Positions 27,441-38,060 are shown, counted from the first letter of the stretch. The stretch: DNA of 64,000 nucleotides from Flavobacterium sp. HSC-32F16 (GCF_024171645.1 NZ_JALKAC010000013.1:115173-179172), one strand, 5' to 3'. Numbers and translations are program-made. Notes: generated by a model not told the origin, from the letters alone.

Positions 27441-28544
27441 TTATTGGTAACGAATTTTAATATTATCAAATTTAATGGCACTTGGATTAGGTGAATCTCC
27501 CTGAGCAACCCCCACCTTAATTTCTGTAATTTTAGATGGATTTATAGTGGCTGCTGTATTCGATCCAAAACCGTAATTATCTGTAAAAGCAGCGATTGAT
27601 ATGGTTTTTGTAGTCCAGTTTACATCGGTGATTTTAAAATTATAGCCATAGTCTTTACCATCAATAGTATTTAATTGAATGGCAAATTGAGCTCCAACAA
27701 CATTCGCACTTACATCAATATCTATAAAAGCTTTTGTTGCATCTGTATTAGAACTACTTAAGAAACCGGTTCCTGTTCCGCCGCTGCTTCCGTTATAACC
27801 ATTTGCAGTTGAACCACCCCAGACCAATGTGGTGTAATTTCCTGTCGGCCCGCCTGCAGTGCTGGTGTTAAAACTTTCTACATCTCCATAAGAAGTCCAT
27901 TCTGTTCTGGCTCCGTTTCCGTCAAAATCAGATACTAAAACAATCGTAGCAAAATCGATTGTTTTTTTGGCGGCACCTCCCGGTGTAGTAACGACCAGTT
28001 CTGATCCTGAAACCGCATTTGCAGGTAAACCAATTATAATTGAAGAAGATGATTTTACAGTATAACTTACCGCTTTTCCGTCTAAGGTTATGGATGAGAT
28101 ATTATAAAACCAAGTACCTTCAATTTCCAGAGGAAATCCCGGAGTTGCTACTGCCGGAATTGTTTTTGTAATCGTAGGGACCGGCTGTAAAAGCTCGATG
28201 TTTTTAGTTACCGAACCAGATGCGGTTGTAAACGTAATGGGCTGAACACCAAATCTGCTTCCTAGTTTTTCATCAAAAGGAATAGTAAAAATAAATGCTT
28301 TATCTGAATTATAATTGGGATTGAAAGTGATGTTAATTGTATTGTCCAGCGTAATCTTTTTTAACCCTTCTAAACCTTTGCCTTCAACTCTGATTTTGTT
28401 TAATGGAAAAGCCTGGTTAAGTAAATCTCCGGGTTCAGCAACCATAGCATCTACGTTTGCAGTAACCGTATCGTCATTTTGACAAGCTGTAAAAGAGACC
28501 AGCGCCAAAAGAATCAGAATTCTATATTTTATTTTATTGATCAT
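27441..28544 (-). CDS. TIG-domain surface glycan-binding lipoprotein (SusE-position)
   Basis: This is a 367-residue lipoprotein: lipobox FTAC (Cys21) followed by QNDD, a surface-export-like acidic patch. Two tandem IPT/TIG Ig-like domains (about 35-120 and 123-203) form a stalk. A C-terminal beta-sandwich (about 205-367), with Trp/Tyr-rich stretches such as YTTLVWGG and YGYNFKI, probably binds glycan. This build matches surface glycan-binding proteins found after susD in xylan and xyloglucan loci. It starts 8 bp after susD2 stops and is followed by a terminator. The binding role rests on architecture and position, not on a recognised catalytic motif. Confidence 0.8.
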   Translation of the reverse strand: MINKIKYRILILLALVSFTACQNDDTVTANVDAMVAEPGDLLNQAFPLNKIRVEGKGLEGLKKITLDNTINITFNPNYNSDKAFIFTIPFDEKLGSRFGVQPITFTTASGSVTKNIELLQPVPTITKTIPAVATPGFPLEIEGTWFYNISSITLDGKAVSYTVKSSSSIIIGLPANAVSGSELVVTTPGGAAKKTIDFATIVLVSDFDGNGARTEWTSYGDVESFNTSTAGGPTGNYTTLVWGGSTANGYNGSSGGTGTGFLSSSNTDATKAFIDIDVSANVVGAQFAIQLNTIDGKDYGYNFKITDVNWTTKTISIAAFTDNYGFGSNTAATINPSKITEIKVGVAQGDSPNPSAIKFDNIKIRYQ

Positions 28545-28552
28545 GATATAAG

Positions 28553-30076
28553 TTAGTTAAAGTTAAAAGGAACCGGCACTTCTAATAATGATGGATTTGT
28601 ATCAATAGCAGACTGTGGTAACGGCAGTTCAAAATAATTGTTTCCAGGAGTTATTTTTCTTGAGATCAAATCGGTTCTGGCATCATCAGAATAAAAACCA
28701 ACTTCTTGCTGCGAAATGATTGCTGTCGCTTCGGAAAGACCGCGGCGTTTTAAATCGAAGAAATACTGTCCTTCCAGCGCAAATTCAACTCTTCTTTCAT
28801 TAAATAATTCATCTCTGGTCAATACTGTTTTAGCTGGTAATCCGGCTCTTGCTCTTACTTCATTAAAAGAACTTAAAGCAGATGCTGAAGTAGTAGAACC
28901 AGCTCCGGCCAAAATCGCTTCAGAATTCATTAATAAAATATCAGAATATCTTAATATGATTGTGTTTTGTGATGTTCTCATAAAAAACACATCGTTTCTT
29001 TCTGCAGCAGAACCTACAATGTATTTTCTGAAATTAGCTGCCGTAGAGGAGTATATTTTTTTATAGGCAAAGCCGCCTTGATTTTTTAACAATTCAGGGT
29101 AAAAGTCACCATCTGTCATGATTGTACTCTTTTTTCTGATGTCTTTTGGCTCAAATCCATTTTGTAATGAGATAGAAGGAAGGTAAACTCCCCATCCGTC
29201 ACCGCCACCCGTAATTCCTGTACCGCCAGGAACGATATAAGCCTGATTGGTATTTTGTGTTCCCCATTCTGTAGCAATAGCTTTCCATTGCAGGGCAAAC
29301 ATACTTTCTGAGCTGTTGTTATTCTCCGGACTGCTGAACAAGTTTCCGTACTCCTGAATTAAAATATATTGATTTCCAATAATTTTTTGGGTTAAAGCGG
29401 CACATTCTCCATATTCATTCAAAGTCAAATGTACTTTTGCCAAAATACCCATAGCGGCATATTTCGTAACGTATCCTTTCTTTGCACCTCTTTCAGGTAA
29501 ATTTGCGACAGCATATTCTAAATCCTGTTTGATGAATTTATAAACATCAGAAACAAGATTTCTTTTTGGCTGTGCTGCAGAACCCGCTTTATTAATAATA
29601 GGTACAGCTCCAAAAGTTCTTACCAGATAGAAGTAAGCATTTGCTCTCATGAATCTAGAAATTGCAATAGCATTTTTATACGATGCTTCGGGCAGTTCGT
29701 TTTTTCGGTCTTCGACTAAACTCATTAAGTTATTAGATTGATCGATAACCGAAAATAATGAAACGTATCCTTCTGTCAGGATTGGGTTTTGTGACGTTAC
29801 CTGAGCATCTTTAAACTGCGAATAAGCACCATCAAATGTAAAAGCATTACCTGCGTACATGTCTCCAACAGCGATTAGGAATTTATCATTAAAAGTAAAC
29901 CACGGTTTAAAATACAAACTCTCAGCAATTCCGTCAAAAGCGGTAACTCCTTCGGGTAAATCGCTTGGTGTTAATTGATTTTCAGACGGTGCATCCAAAA
30001 AATCATCTGAACAGGAAAATAAAGACAGCAATGGCAGCAGCATTCCCATCATAAAAAATTTAAAAAGTTTTTTCAT
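28553..30076 (-). CDS. susD: SusD/RagB-like glycan-binding lipoprotein 2
   Basis: This is a 507-residue SusD homologue. Lipobox LFSC ends at Cys22 and is followed by SDDFLD, close to the acidic export signal known for Flavobacterium surface lipoproteins. Family landmarks include RFMRANAYFYLVRTFGAVPII (about 142-162) and NERRVEFALEGQYFFDLKRRG near residue 435. It lies 60 bp after susC2 and 8 bp before the TIG lipoprotein, making a susC-susD-SGBP unit. It should cap SusC2 and bind xylan fragments. It is only distantly similar to SusD1, so the two pairs may prefer different xylan fragments. Confidence 0.96.
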   Translation of the reverse strand: MKKLFKFFMMGMLLPLLSLFSCSDDFLDAPSENQLTPSDLPEGVTAFDGIAESLYFKPWFTFNDKFLIAVGDMYAGNAFTFDGAYSQFKDAQVTSQNPILTEGYVSLFSVIDQSNNLMSLVEDRKNELPEASYKNAIAISRFMRANAYFYLVRTFGAVPIINKAGSAAQPKRNLVSDVYKFIKQDLEYAVANLPERGAKKGYVTKYAAMGILAKVHLTLNEYGECAALTQKIIGNQYILIQEYGNLFSSPENNNSSESMFALQWKAIATEWGTQNTNQAYIVPGGTGITGGGDGWGVYLPSISLQNGFEPKDIRKKSTIMTDGDFYPELLKNQGGFAYKKIYSSTAANFRKYIVGSAAERNDVFFMRTSQNTIILRYSDILLMNSEAILAGAGSTTSASALSSFNEVRARAGLPAKTVLTRDELFNERRVEFALEGQYFFDLKRRGLSEATAIISQQEVGFYSDDARTDLISRKITPGNNYFELPLPQSAIDTNPSLLEVPVPFNFN

Positions 30077-30136
30077 AACTATATTTTTATGTTAATGAGT
30101 ATGAATCATTAAGTTAAATGTGTGTTTTTATCAATC

Positions 30137-33100
30137 TTAGAATTCTAAATTCACTCCAACAGAAGTTGTTCTTGGCACAGGATAACGTCCTAAATCAATT
30201 CCGCTCAGTGTAATATTCTGATCTAAATTTCCAAGTGCTGGGTCAAAGCCAGTATATTTTGTAAACGTGTATAAATTTTGAACGTTTACATACAATCTTA
30301 CTTTAGAGATAAAAGAGTTATCGAATATTTTGCTTGGTAAATCGTAGCTCAACGAAATATTTTGAATTCTTAAATAAGAACCGTCTTCAACAAATCGATT
30401 CGAAATTCTTCCGTTACCATTTGGGTCATTTAGTGTAATCCTCGGCACATCTGTATTTTCGTTTACTCCAGATTCAAAAGCGTGCATTGCCTGAGTACTT
30501 ACGTTTCCAAACCTATCGCCAAATCCCGGATAAATTCCGTCTATGTAATGACGTGTAAAGTTGTAGATCTGGCTGCCTTGGCTTCCTGTTAAAACCACTC
30601 CAAGATTGAAGTTCTTGTATCTGAAATTATTGGTAACAGCGTACGTAAAATCAGGAATAGCATCTCCAATAGCCGTCTGGTCTTTACTGTCAATTTTTCC
30701 ATCGCCGTTAAGATCCTTAAAACGAATATCTCCAATTCCTGTTCCTGTTTCCTGAGTTGGTCCTGCAGTTAATTCGGCAGCATTTTTAAATAAACCATCG
30801 GTAACATAACCATAAAATTGTCCTACCGGCTGTCCTTCTGTAGTTCTGGTAACGTTGTATAGATCAAATTGTACTTTTCCTAATAACGATTTTCCTTCGC
30901 CTTGAAAACTGGTCAGTTCATTATTGTATTTTGAAAAGATAATTGTTGTGTCCCAAGTAAAATTTTCGCTTGCAATATTTCGAGTATTCAGCGTAAGCTC
31001 GATTCCTTTGGTTACAATTTCACCCGTATTCAGGTAATAATTAAGCGCACTTTGATTCGATTCGTCATTAATTTGTTTGGTCAGGAAATCGGATGAGTTT
31101 TTAATATAATAGTCAAAATCTAATTTCACTCTATTGTTAAGCATCGCCAATTCAAAACCAGTATTGAAAGATTTAAGAGATTCCCATTTAATATCAGGAT
31201 TTCCTAAATTGTCAATTGTTGGCGATACGCCTCCAAAAGGAGAAGAAAGCAATGATAGAATAGTCTGGTATCGGTTTGCCGGAATATTTTGATTTCCTAC
31301 TGTACCGTAACCTGCTCTAAATTTTAAGTAATTGATGCTGTTTGATAAAGGCTCAAAGAACTTTTCGTTACTCACTGTCCAGCCTCCAGAAAAGGATGGA
31401 AAATAACCCCATTTATTATTAGGTCCAAAGTTGGATGAAGCATCTGCTCTTAAAGAAGCTGAGAAAGAATATCTGTCTGAAAAACTGTAATTTAACCTCG
31501 AAATATAAGAGGTCATTGACCATCTGCCAGAACCATTTCCGTTTACTGCCGTGTCAATATCGCCAATATTTAAATTCGTGAAATCTTTATTTAAAAACTC
31601 ACCAGTTCTATAACCGCTTAAATATTCATAACGGCTTTCCTGTGCTTCCTGCCCCAATAAGAAAGTAAAATTGTGTTTCTTGTTGATTGTTTTATTGTAA
31701 GTCAAATAATTTTTGATGTTCCAATAATAACTTTGATCCTGCTGTTTAAATGATTTGTTTAAAAGTTCAGATACATTTCCTAAAGTATATTTAGGCGCAA
31801 AAGTGCTGCTTTTTGCAAAATTTAAATCATACCCTAATTCAGATCTAAAAACCAAACCTTTGAGCAGCGTAAAATCAGCAAATAAATTTCCATTGATTTT
31901 AAATCTTTCGGTAGTCGAGTTATTGTATTCAGACAAAGCGATTGGGTTAGTTGCCTCATTTGCGGATGATCCTAAACCACTTGTCGGCCCAGCATAAGAA
32001 CCATCTGGAGTTCTAACCGGTAATTCTGGAGATTGTCTTAAAGCGTTCATAACTAATCCGCCTCGGTCATCGTTTCTTACTACCTGCTGAGACGATTTAC
32101 TTACTGATAGATTGTTACCAATTTTAAGCCATGATTTTACATTAGAATCTACATTTAAGCGCATAGATAATCTGTTGAAATCTGAATTTAAAACAATTCC
32201 TTCCTGATCAAAATAGTTTAACGAGGTGTAATAACGTGTTCCTTCTTTTTCGCCGGAAAATGAAAGCTGATGGTTGTACATTGTAGCCGTTCTAAAAAGT
32301 TCATCCTGCCAGTTGGTTCCATTTCCTAATAAATTAGGTTTTTGATATTGATAAGGAACAGGCTCTCCATTTAATTTGAAAATTTTTGCCTGATAAGCGG
32401 CATACTCAGGCAGGTTTAAAACATCAACTGTATTTCTTATTTCCTGAGTTCCTAAATAGGTTTCGTATGTAAATTTGGATTTTCCTTTTTTTCCTTTTTT
32501 TGTCGTAATCAAAACCACACCGTTTGCACCATTTGCACCATAAATTGCAGTTGCTGATGCATCTTTTAAGATGTCGATAGTTTCAATATCTGAAATATTT
32601 AAACCAGACAAAGCTGAGTTTTTTGTTTGTCCGTTTCCTCCGCCTAAAGCACTAAAAGAAAACGTATCATTGTTTTTATCTGCAAAAACCGGAGTTCCAT
32701 CTATTACATACAAAGGTTCATTTCCATTAATAGAAGTAATTCCTCTAATCTGCACCGAAATTCCACCTCCCGGCGTTCCTGAATTTTGAGTAACATTTAC
32801 ACCCGCAGCTTTACCTACCAGCGCCTGATCGATAGAAGTAAAAGGTTTGTCCTGAATTTCAGAAGCTTTGATAGAAGAAACGGCACCATTAATATCTTTT
32901 CGTTTTGAAGTTCCGTACCCGATAACTACTACTTCATTTAATTTCTCAAGGTCATTTACCATTGTAATCTGCATAACTTCTTTTGTATCTGCCGGGATTG
33001 ATAAATTTTTATATCCTACATAACTAAAAAGAAGCAGTGCTTTTGGTTCTACATTGTTTAAAACGAAGCTGCCGTCAAAATCAGTAACCGTTCCGTTTTT

Positions 33101-33241
33101 TGTTCCTTGTACTATTACGCTTACACCCGGCAGAATGGCGCCGCCTGATGTTACTTTACCTTTAACAGTTTGAGCGTAGAAAAAATTTCCCCACATACAT
33201 ACTATTAAACACAATAGTTTTTTTAATGTTCTTTTCTGCAT
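30137..33241 (-). CDS. susC: SusC-like TonB-dependent outer-membrane transporter 2
   Basis: This is a 1034-residue SusC/RagA transporter. A signal peptide ends FYAQ near residue 24; a regulatory-like beta-sandwich (about 26-100), the segment LNEVVVIGYGTSKR, a plug (about 115-240; VQIRGITS, YVIDGTP) and the barrel with C-terminal GVNLEF follow. It would import oligosaccharides released by the surface GH10 xylanase. It heads the leftward unit susC2-susD2-TIG lipoprotein and carries a well-formed sensor-type operator and -7 element 134-200 bp upstream of its start codon. Confidence 0.96.
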   Translation of the reverse strand: MQKRTLKKLLCLIVCMWGNFFYAQTVKGKVTSGGAILPGVSVIVQGTKNGTVTDFDGSFVLNNVEPKALLLFSYVGYKNLSIPADTKEVMQITMVNDLEKLNEVVVIGYGTSKRKDINGAVSSIKASEIQDKPFTSIDQALVGKAAGVNVTQNSGTPGGGISVQIRGITSINGNEPLYVIDGTPVFADKNNDTFSFSALGGGNGQTKNSALSGLNISDIETIDILKDASATAIYGANGANGVVLITTKKGKKGKSKFTYETYLGTQEIRNTVDVLNLPEYAAYQAKIFKLNGEPVPYQYQKPNLLGNGTNWQDELFRTATMYNHQLSFSGEKEGTRYYTSLNYFDQEGIVLNSDFNRLSMRLNVDSNVKSWLKIGNNLSVSKSSQQVVRNDDRGGLVMNALRQSPELPVRTPDGSYAGPTSGLGSSANEATNPIALSEYNNSTTERFKINGNLFADFTLLKGLVFRSELGYDLNFAKSSTFAPKYTLGNVSELLNKSFKQQDQSYYWNIKNYLTYNKTINKKHNFTFLLGQEAQESRYEYLSGYRTGEFLNKDFTNLNIGDIDTAVNGNGSGRWSMTSYISRLNYSFSDRYSFSASLRADASSNFGPNNKWGYFPSFSGGWTVSNEKFFEPLSNSINYLKFRAGYGTVGNQNIPANRYQTILSLLSSPFGGVSPTIDNLGNPDIKWESLKSFNTGFELAMLNNRVKLDFDYYIKNSSDFLTKQINDESNQSALNYYLNTGEIVTKGIELTLNTRNIASENFTWDTTIIFSKYNNELTSFQGEGKSLLGKVQFDLYNVTRTTEGQPVGQFYGYVTDGLFKNAAELTAGPTQETGTGIGDIRFKDLNGDGKIDSKDQTAIGDAIPDFTYAVTNNFRYKNFNLGVVLTGSQGSQIYNFTRHYIDGIYPGFGDRFGNVSTQAMHAFESGVNENTDVPRITLNDPNGNGRISNRFVEDGSYLRIQNISLSYDLPSKIFDNSFISKVRLYVNVQNLYTFTKYTGFDPALGNLDQNITLSGIDLGRYPVPRTTSVGVNLEF

Positions 33242-33374
33242 AAAATTTGGTTGTTAGTTTAATTGAAATAATTAGTTAATCGTTAAGTTTTAGAAAACAT
33301 TTAAAATTTTGATCTTCTGCCGATTGATTATTTTGAGTTTTGGCAAGAGATTTTTTTTCTTAAATATTTCTTAA

Positions 33375-33440
33375 CGAAAGTAGATTGTAGAGGTGTTGTA
33401 TTGTAGAACAGATGATGCATATTGTGCAACAGATGATGCA
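33375..33440 (-). promoter_or_regulatory. HTCS operator and promoter of susC2
   Basis: On the minus strand two copies of TGCATCATCTGTT start exactly 21 bp apart (plus-strand 33428-33440 and 33407-33419). After a 30-bp gap from the core TGCATCA comes TACTTTCG (33382-33375), a one-mismatch -7 element. The half-sites are identical over 13 bases, the best pair in the window. The rest of the 33242-33713 spacer holds only the sensor terminator at 33628-33658 and no gene. Confidence 0.75.
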
Positions 33441-33627
33441 AAAAAAACATCCGAGCCCCTATTATAAGCCAAATAAGCCCCCTTAGCAGGAAAAGAAGCG
33501 CTGAGGTATTGCTAAAATTTTCACTTAAAAAATAGTGTTTGTTTAAAAAAGAACAGGAATATTTTTGATATGTTGATTTTTATTTGAAGTTAAAAGCCTT
33601 CATTTTTGAAAAAATTGACTGACAAAA

Positions 33628-33658
33628 AAAGAGCTTCAGTTTTATACTGAAGCTCTTT
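33628..33658 (-). terminator. Terminator of HTCS 2
   Basis: The arms AAAGAGCTTCAGT and ACTGAAGCTCTTT around a five-base loop lie 55 bases past the stop of the leftward sensor gene. On the minus strand the hairpin runs into TTTTTTT. Confidence 0.88.
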
Positions 33659-33713
33659 GCTAATTCATTTTTGTCTTTTTGAATTAATTGGTTTTGAATT
33701 GTTTTTGTATAGT

Positions 33714-36700
33714 TTATTCTTTTGTCTTTTTTTCCTGAGTGGGTAAATGACCGTATTTAACTTTATAACATTTAGCAAAATAGGAGGGAGAAGTAAACCC
33801 AACTTTATAACTTATTTCATTAATATTGTTGCTGTCTTGCTCAATAAGTTGTTTTGCTTTTTCTAATCGCACATTTCGAATAAATTCGTTAACAGAAACG
33901 CCTGTCAAGGTTTTTATTTTTCGATACAGCTGACTTCTGCTCAAATATATTTTAGAAGATAATAGTTCCACAGTCAATTCTGGTTCGCTGATATTTTCAT
34001 TGATGAAATGCAGGATTTTTTGAATGAAATCATTGTCCAGCGATGTTGTTTTTTCTTTGCCTTGTTTTGTAATGCCGCTGTAAAATTTCTTAAACATAAT
34101 CTGTCTGCTTGTAATAAGCTGTGCCAGACTGGATTTTAAAATATCAAGTTCAAATGGTTTGCTCAAATACATATCTGCACCAGAATCGATGCCTTCTAAT
34201 CTGTCTTTTACCATTGCTTTTGCTGACAGCATTAGTAACGGAATGTGGCTTGTTTTTAAATCTCCTTTTATGTTTTTACACAATTGCAGTCCGTCCATAA
34301 CCGGCATAATAACATCGGTAATAATTAAATCCGGTAATTTTTGTACCGCAAGCTCATAGCCTTTTTTACCGTTTTCAGCTGTAATAACCTTGTAGGATTT
34401 GCTTAATTCTTCTTTTAAATAATTTCGCAATTCAGGATTGTCCTCCACAATCAAAACCGTATATGATTTTGCTTTTTCTTCTTCAGCATTGTCAATGATT
34501 TCGGTTGTAAAATCACCATCACTTGTTTGTTTGTTAGCGGCTTCAAATAAAAATTGATTTTTGTTTTTTTCTATTTTAAAAACTTCGTCTACGATTTCAT
34601 TTTTCTTATAAAAAGAATTGCCCAAAGGAAATGTTACCTTAAATTTCGTGCCTTGGCCAACTTCACTTTCCACTTCAATTTTTCCTTTATGAAGCTCAAT
34701 AAATTGTTTTACGACTTCTAAACCAATTCCTGTACTGCCGTAATAATCTTTATTGACATTATTAACCTGATAAAAACGATCAAAAATTCTGTTCAAATCC
34801 TTTTTACGAATTCCTGATCCTGTATCTGTAATGGTTATTGAATAGGTAGGAACTTTTTCGCCATAAATTATCATCGAATTATCAGTTTCTAAAGTATTTA
34901 TAAAAATAGTTATAGAGCCATTATCCGGGGTAAATTTGAATGCGTTTGAAATAATGTTAAAGAGTATTTTTTCCAGCATTTTAGGATCGAGCCAGTCTTC
35001 GAGTTCATCCTGCGATGATTCAAAATTAACGGTTATGTTTCTGGCTGCCGCTTCTTCATCAAAATACCCAATAATTCCTTCTGTAAAGGCTGTGACATCC
35101 ACTTTCTTTGCCTGAAGCGAAATTTTATTGAACTCTAATTTATTAAAATCCATAAGCTCATTAATCAGTCTGGAAAGTCTGTCAGAACTTTTGTGTACGA
35201 TTTTTAATTTATTATGAATTTCCGGAGATAATTTTTTGCTCTTTAAAATGTCTTCCAGCGGATTAATAATCAGCGTTAAAGGTGTTCTGAATTCATGCGA
35301 GATATTCGTGAAAAACTGTAATTTTTTATTGTTTAATTTCTCTAACTGAATCGTTTTTTCTTTTTCTAAAATGATGGCTTGTTTCGCTTTAAAACGATTT
35401 TGATATATTTTATTGAAATATCTTATTAGAAAAATTAAAATAGCGGTGTATATTAAGTAAGCCCAGACTGTTTTCCACCACGGCGGCAGGATTTTTATCT
35501 TTAATTCTAATTGGTTATTGCTCCAGGAACCATCGGCATTGGCAGATTTCACTTTAAAAGTATAATTGCCCGGCGCAAGATTTGTATAGGTTGCCGTTCT
35601 GTTATTTCCGGCATAATTCCAGTCTTTTTCAAAACCTTCAAGATAGTACGCGTATTGATTTTTCTTAGAATAATTATAGTTAATTCCCACATATTCAATC
35701 GTAAAAACAGATTGTGTGTAGTTAAGTGTAATTTCTTTAGTCTGAGAAATTACTTTGGTCAACGGTGAACCTTCCTCATTTGGTTTTACTGATCGATTGA
35801 ATAATTTAAAATCACTGAAATACAATCTCGGAGCTTTTTCGGTTTTTTTGATTTCGTTGGGATTAAAGTAATTTACACCTTCATAACCGCCAAAATACAA
35901 CTCTCCATTTCCATCTTTAAAAACAGCGTTATTATTAAAATCGTTATCAATAAGACCATCATCTTTATTGAAATTGGTACTTTTTTTATTTTTAAAATCG
36001 AGTTTTGTTAAACCAGATCCGCCGCTTACCCATAAAGAACCGTTATTATCTGAAATTATAGCTCGAACGGACTTTTCCTTAAAACCCGGAAAATCATCAT
36101 AATTAGAAAATATCTTATTTTTTTTATTGTAACTAAATAATCCCTGACCGTCAGTTCCTATCCATATTGTTTTATCGTTAGATTCATAAATGGATAAAAT
36201 AGTTTGAATACTGTTATGCTTATTGATGCCGCTGAACATGGCATCGCGCATTTTTGTCACTTTAAAATTCGATTCGTCTTTTAAATTTACCTGATACAAT
36301 CCTAAAATTGTTCCCACCCAAAGTACATTATCTGAGTCTACAAAAACTTTACGAATAAAGGCATTATCTAAAGCATTTTCGGTAAATGGTTTAGAGTCAC
36401 AATGTACAACTGTACTGGTTTTATTATCAAAATAATGAAGTCCTTTGATGAAAGTTCCAATCCAGATTCTGCCTTTAGAATCTTCCGCAAAACTAAAAAT
36501 CCGATTTGATTTTAATCCCGTTGTATTGGCTGTATTGTAATTTACGAATCGGGTAGTGCCATTTTTTAAAAAGTAAATACCGCGGTCCCAGCTTCCAATC
36601 CAGATATTTTGTTTACTGTCTATAAATATCGTCTGAATGTCAATAGCATCTAAACCGGAATAATAATTTTGATTTGTTTGATTAACGTGAATGTAACTTT

Positions 36701-37868
36701 TGTCAATAAGATTATAAATATCGAGTCCGCCGCCTTCGTTGCTTATTAATAAATTTCCTTTTTTATCTTTTATAACAGATGTTACGTAGCTGGTCTGCAA
36801 AGAATTATCGTTGTTGGCAAGAGATTCCAGCGAATTGAATTTGTTGTTGGGTTTGTCAAAAACACCAAGTCCTTTATTGAAATAGCCTAACCAAAGTCGT
36901 TTTTCTTTGTCTTCATATAACGACCAGACCGAATTCGATTTTAAACTGAAATTATTGTATTTGCTGTGCAGATATTTTCGAAGTACCTGCCCTTTATAAT
37001 TTACAACCAGTAATCCGTCATTTTCGGTACCGCACACGATATAATCCAAACTGCTTTGTACGATTGATAAGATTTTGTTTTTGGTAATTGCATATTTTTC
37101 AAATTGATAATTATCTGTTTCCGGTTTAATTTTTATCAGACCGTTTTCTGTTGTTCCCAGCCAGATATATCCAAATTTGTCTATAACAAGATTTTCTATG
37201 TCGTCGAGCAAAGGTTCTCTTTTAAATTTATCCTTATAAACTTGTTTTACTTTTCCGTTTAAATCAATTTCTAAAAGACCGTAACTGGTTCCTAAATAAA
37301 TAATTCCCTGCTTATTTTTTACCGAAGATTTTATTAGAAAATTTGGTTTGTCCAGAACCTTTGACTGCACTAAAGTTACTTTTAAAGTCTTGGTATTCAA
37401 TTTGAATAATCCGAAACCATACGCGCCTAAAAATAAATTACCGTTATTATCTTCAATGATTGTTTTTACGGTAATAGGCTCATTGTATCCTTTTTCTATA
37501 ACATCTTCAATATTAATTTTGGTGAAGTTATCTAAATCTCTGTTGTATAAACACAAACCTTCGTCTGTACCTACCCAAAGGTTATTTTTAGAATCAATAA
37601 AAGTGGCATAAATAAAGTTACTGTTTACTGATCCGGGTTTTTTATCGTATTTATATCCAAAATAATTTACGCCGTCGTATCGGTATAAACCGGCGCCGTT
37701 TGTACCTATCCAAATAAAACCATTGTTATCCTGAATGATAGAAGAAACTGCTCTTTTTGAAGTAGTTTCCTGTATGCTTCTAAATTGATAGCTGTCAAAT
37801 CTGCCTTGAGAAAACAGGCAGTTTATAAGGCTAAAGAAGCATAAAAGAATATAGGTGGTATTTTTCAT
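33714..37868 (-). CDS. Hybrid two-component system sensor/regulator (HTCS) 2
   Basis: This is a 1384-residue paralogue of the sensor at 10518-14639 with the same order: signal peptide (1-20), Reg_prop double propeller (about 25-685), Y_Y_Y domain (about 705-790), membrane helix (about 800-820) and HisKA with His858 in NISHEFRTP. HATPase, a receiver with Asp1185 in ITDVIMP, and an AraC-type HTH follow. The first HTH recognition segment, SRSQLYRKIKTLTG, is identical in both proteins, while the sensor domains differ more. So the pair probably sense different oligosaccharides but act on the same TGCATCA repeats. It lies between susC2 and the second GH3 in the leftward block. Confidence 0.96.
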   Translation of the reverse strand: MKNTTYILLCFFSLINCLFSQGRFDSYQFRSIQETTSKRAVSSIIQDNNGFIWIGTNGAGLYRYDGVNYFGYKYDKKPGSVNSNFIYATFIDSKNNLWVGTDEGLCLYNRDLDNFTKINIEDVIEKGYNEPITVKTIIEDNNGNLFLGAYGFGLFKLNTKTLKVTLVQSKVLDKPNFLIKSSVKNKQGIIYLGTSYGLLEIDLNGKVKQVYKDKFKREPLLDDIENLVIDKFGYIWLGTTENGLIKIKPETDNYQFEKYAITKNKILSIVQSSLDYIVCGTENDGLLVVNYKGQVLRKYLHSKYNNFSLKSNSVWSLYEDKEKRLWLGYFNKGLGVFDKPNNKFNSLESLANNDNSLQTSYVTSVIKDKKGNLLISNEGGGLDIYNLIDKSYIHVNQTNQNYYSGLDAIDIQTIFIDSKQNIWIGSWDRGIYFLKNGTTRFVNYNTANTTGLKSNRIFSFAEDSKGRIWIGTFIKGLHYFDNKTSTVVHCDSKPFTENALDNAFIRKVFVDSDNVLWVGTILGLYQVNLKDESNFKVTKMRDAMFSGINKHNSIQTILSIYESNDKTIWIGTDGQGLFSYNKKNKIFSNYDDFPGFKEKSVRAIISDNNGSLWVSGGSGLTKLDFKNKKSTNFNKDDGLIDNDFNNNAVFKDGNGELYFGGYEGVNYFNPNEIKKTEKAPRLYFSDFKLFNRSVKPNEEGSPLTKVISQTKEITLNYTQSVFTIEYVGINYNYSKKNQYAYYLEGFEKDWNYAGNNRTATYTNLAPGNYTFKVKSANADGSWSNNQLELKIKILPPWWKTVWAYLIYTAILIFLIRYFNKIYQNRFKAKQAIILEKEKTIQLEKLNNKKLQFFTNISHEFRTPLTLIINPLEDILKSKKLSPEIHNKLKIVHKSSDRLSRLINELMDFNKLEFNKISLQAKKVDVTAFTEGIIGYFDEEAAARNITVNFESSQDELEDWLDPKMLEKILFNIISNAFKFTPDNGSITIFINTLETDNSMIIYGEKVPTYSITITDTGSGIRKKDLNRIFDRFYQVNNVNKDYYGSTGIGLEVVKQFIELHKGKIEVESEVGQGTKFKVTFPLGNSFYKKNEIVDEVFKIEKNKNQFLFEAANKQTSDGDFTTEIIDNAEEEKAKSYTVLIVEDNPELRNYLKEELSKSYKVITAENGKKGYELAVQKLPDLIITDVIMPVMDGLQLCKNIKGDLKTSHIPLLMLSAKAMVKDRLEGIDSGADMYLSKPFELDILKSSLAQLITSRQIMFKKFYSGITKQGKEKTTSLDNDFIQKILHFINENISEPELTVELLSSKIYLSRSQLYRKIKTLTGVSVNEFIRNVRLEKAKQLIEQDSNNINEISYKVGFTSPSYFAKCYKVKYGHLPTQEKKTKE

Positions 37869-38012
37869 TTAGTTGTAACAGGATTATTTATCAGCTCGTT
37901 TGAAAATAAAATTGGCGAAGAGATTCTTTTTTAAGAGGCTTATATAAAACAATATTAATAAAACTAAACAGAACACTTATTTTTTTTTATTCAAATTTGT
38001 CCTATTGCCAAA

Positions 38013-38060
38013 ATCCTGAGTCCGATTAATAACCTATTAAGGAATTATCGTACTCAGGAT
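38013..38060 (-). terminator. Hairpin after the second GH3 gene
   Basis: The arms ATCCTGAGTCCGAT and ATCGTACTCAGGAT (one mismatch) surround a 20-base loop. It lies 63 bases beyond the stop of the leftward GH3 gene and ends in TTTT on the minus strand, so it is probably its terminator. The rest of the spacer before HTCS 2 shows no other feature. Confidence 0.65.

Noticed and set aside
28716..29066. 116-codon open frame opposite susD2
   Set aside because: It lies wholly inside a well-supported SusD gene on the other strand and shows no recognisable domain.
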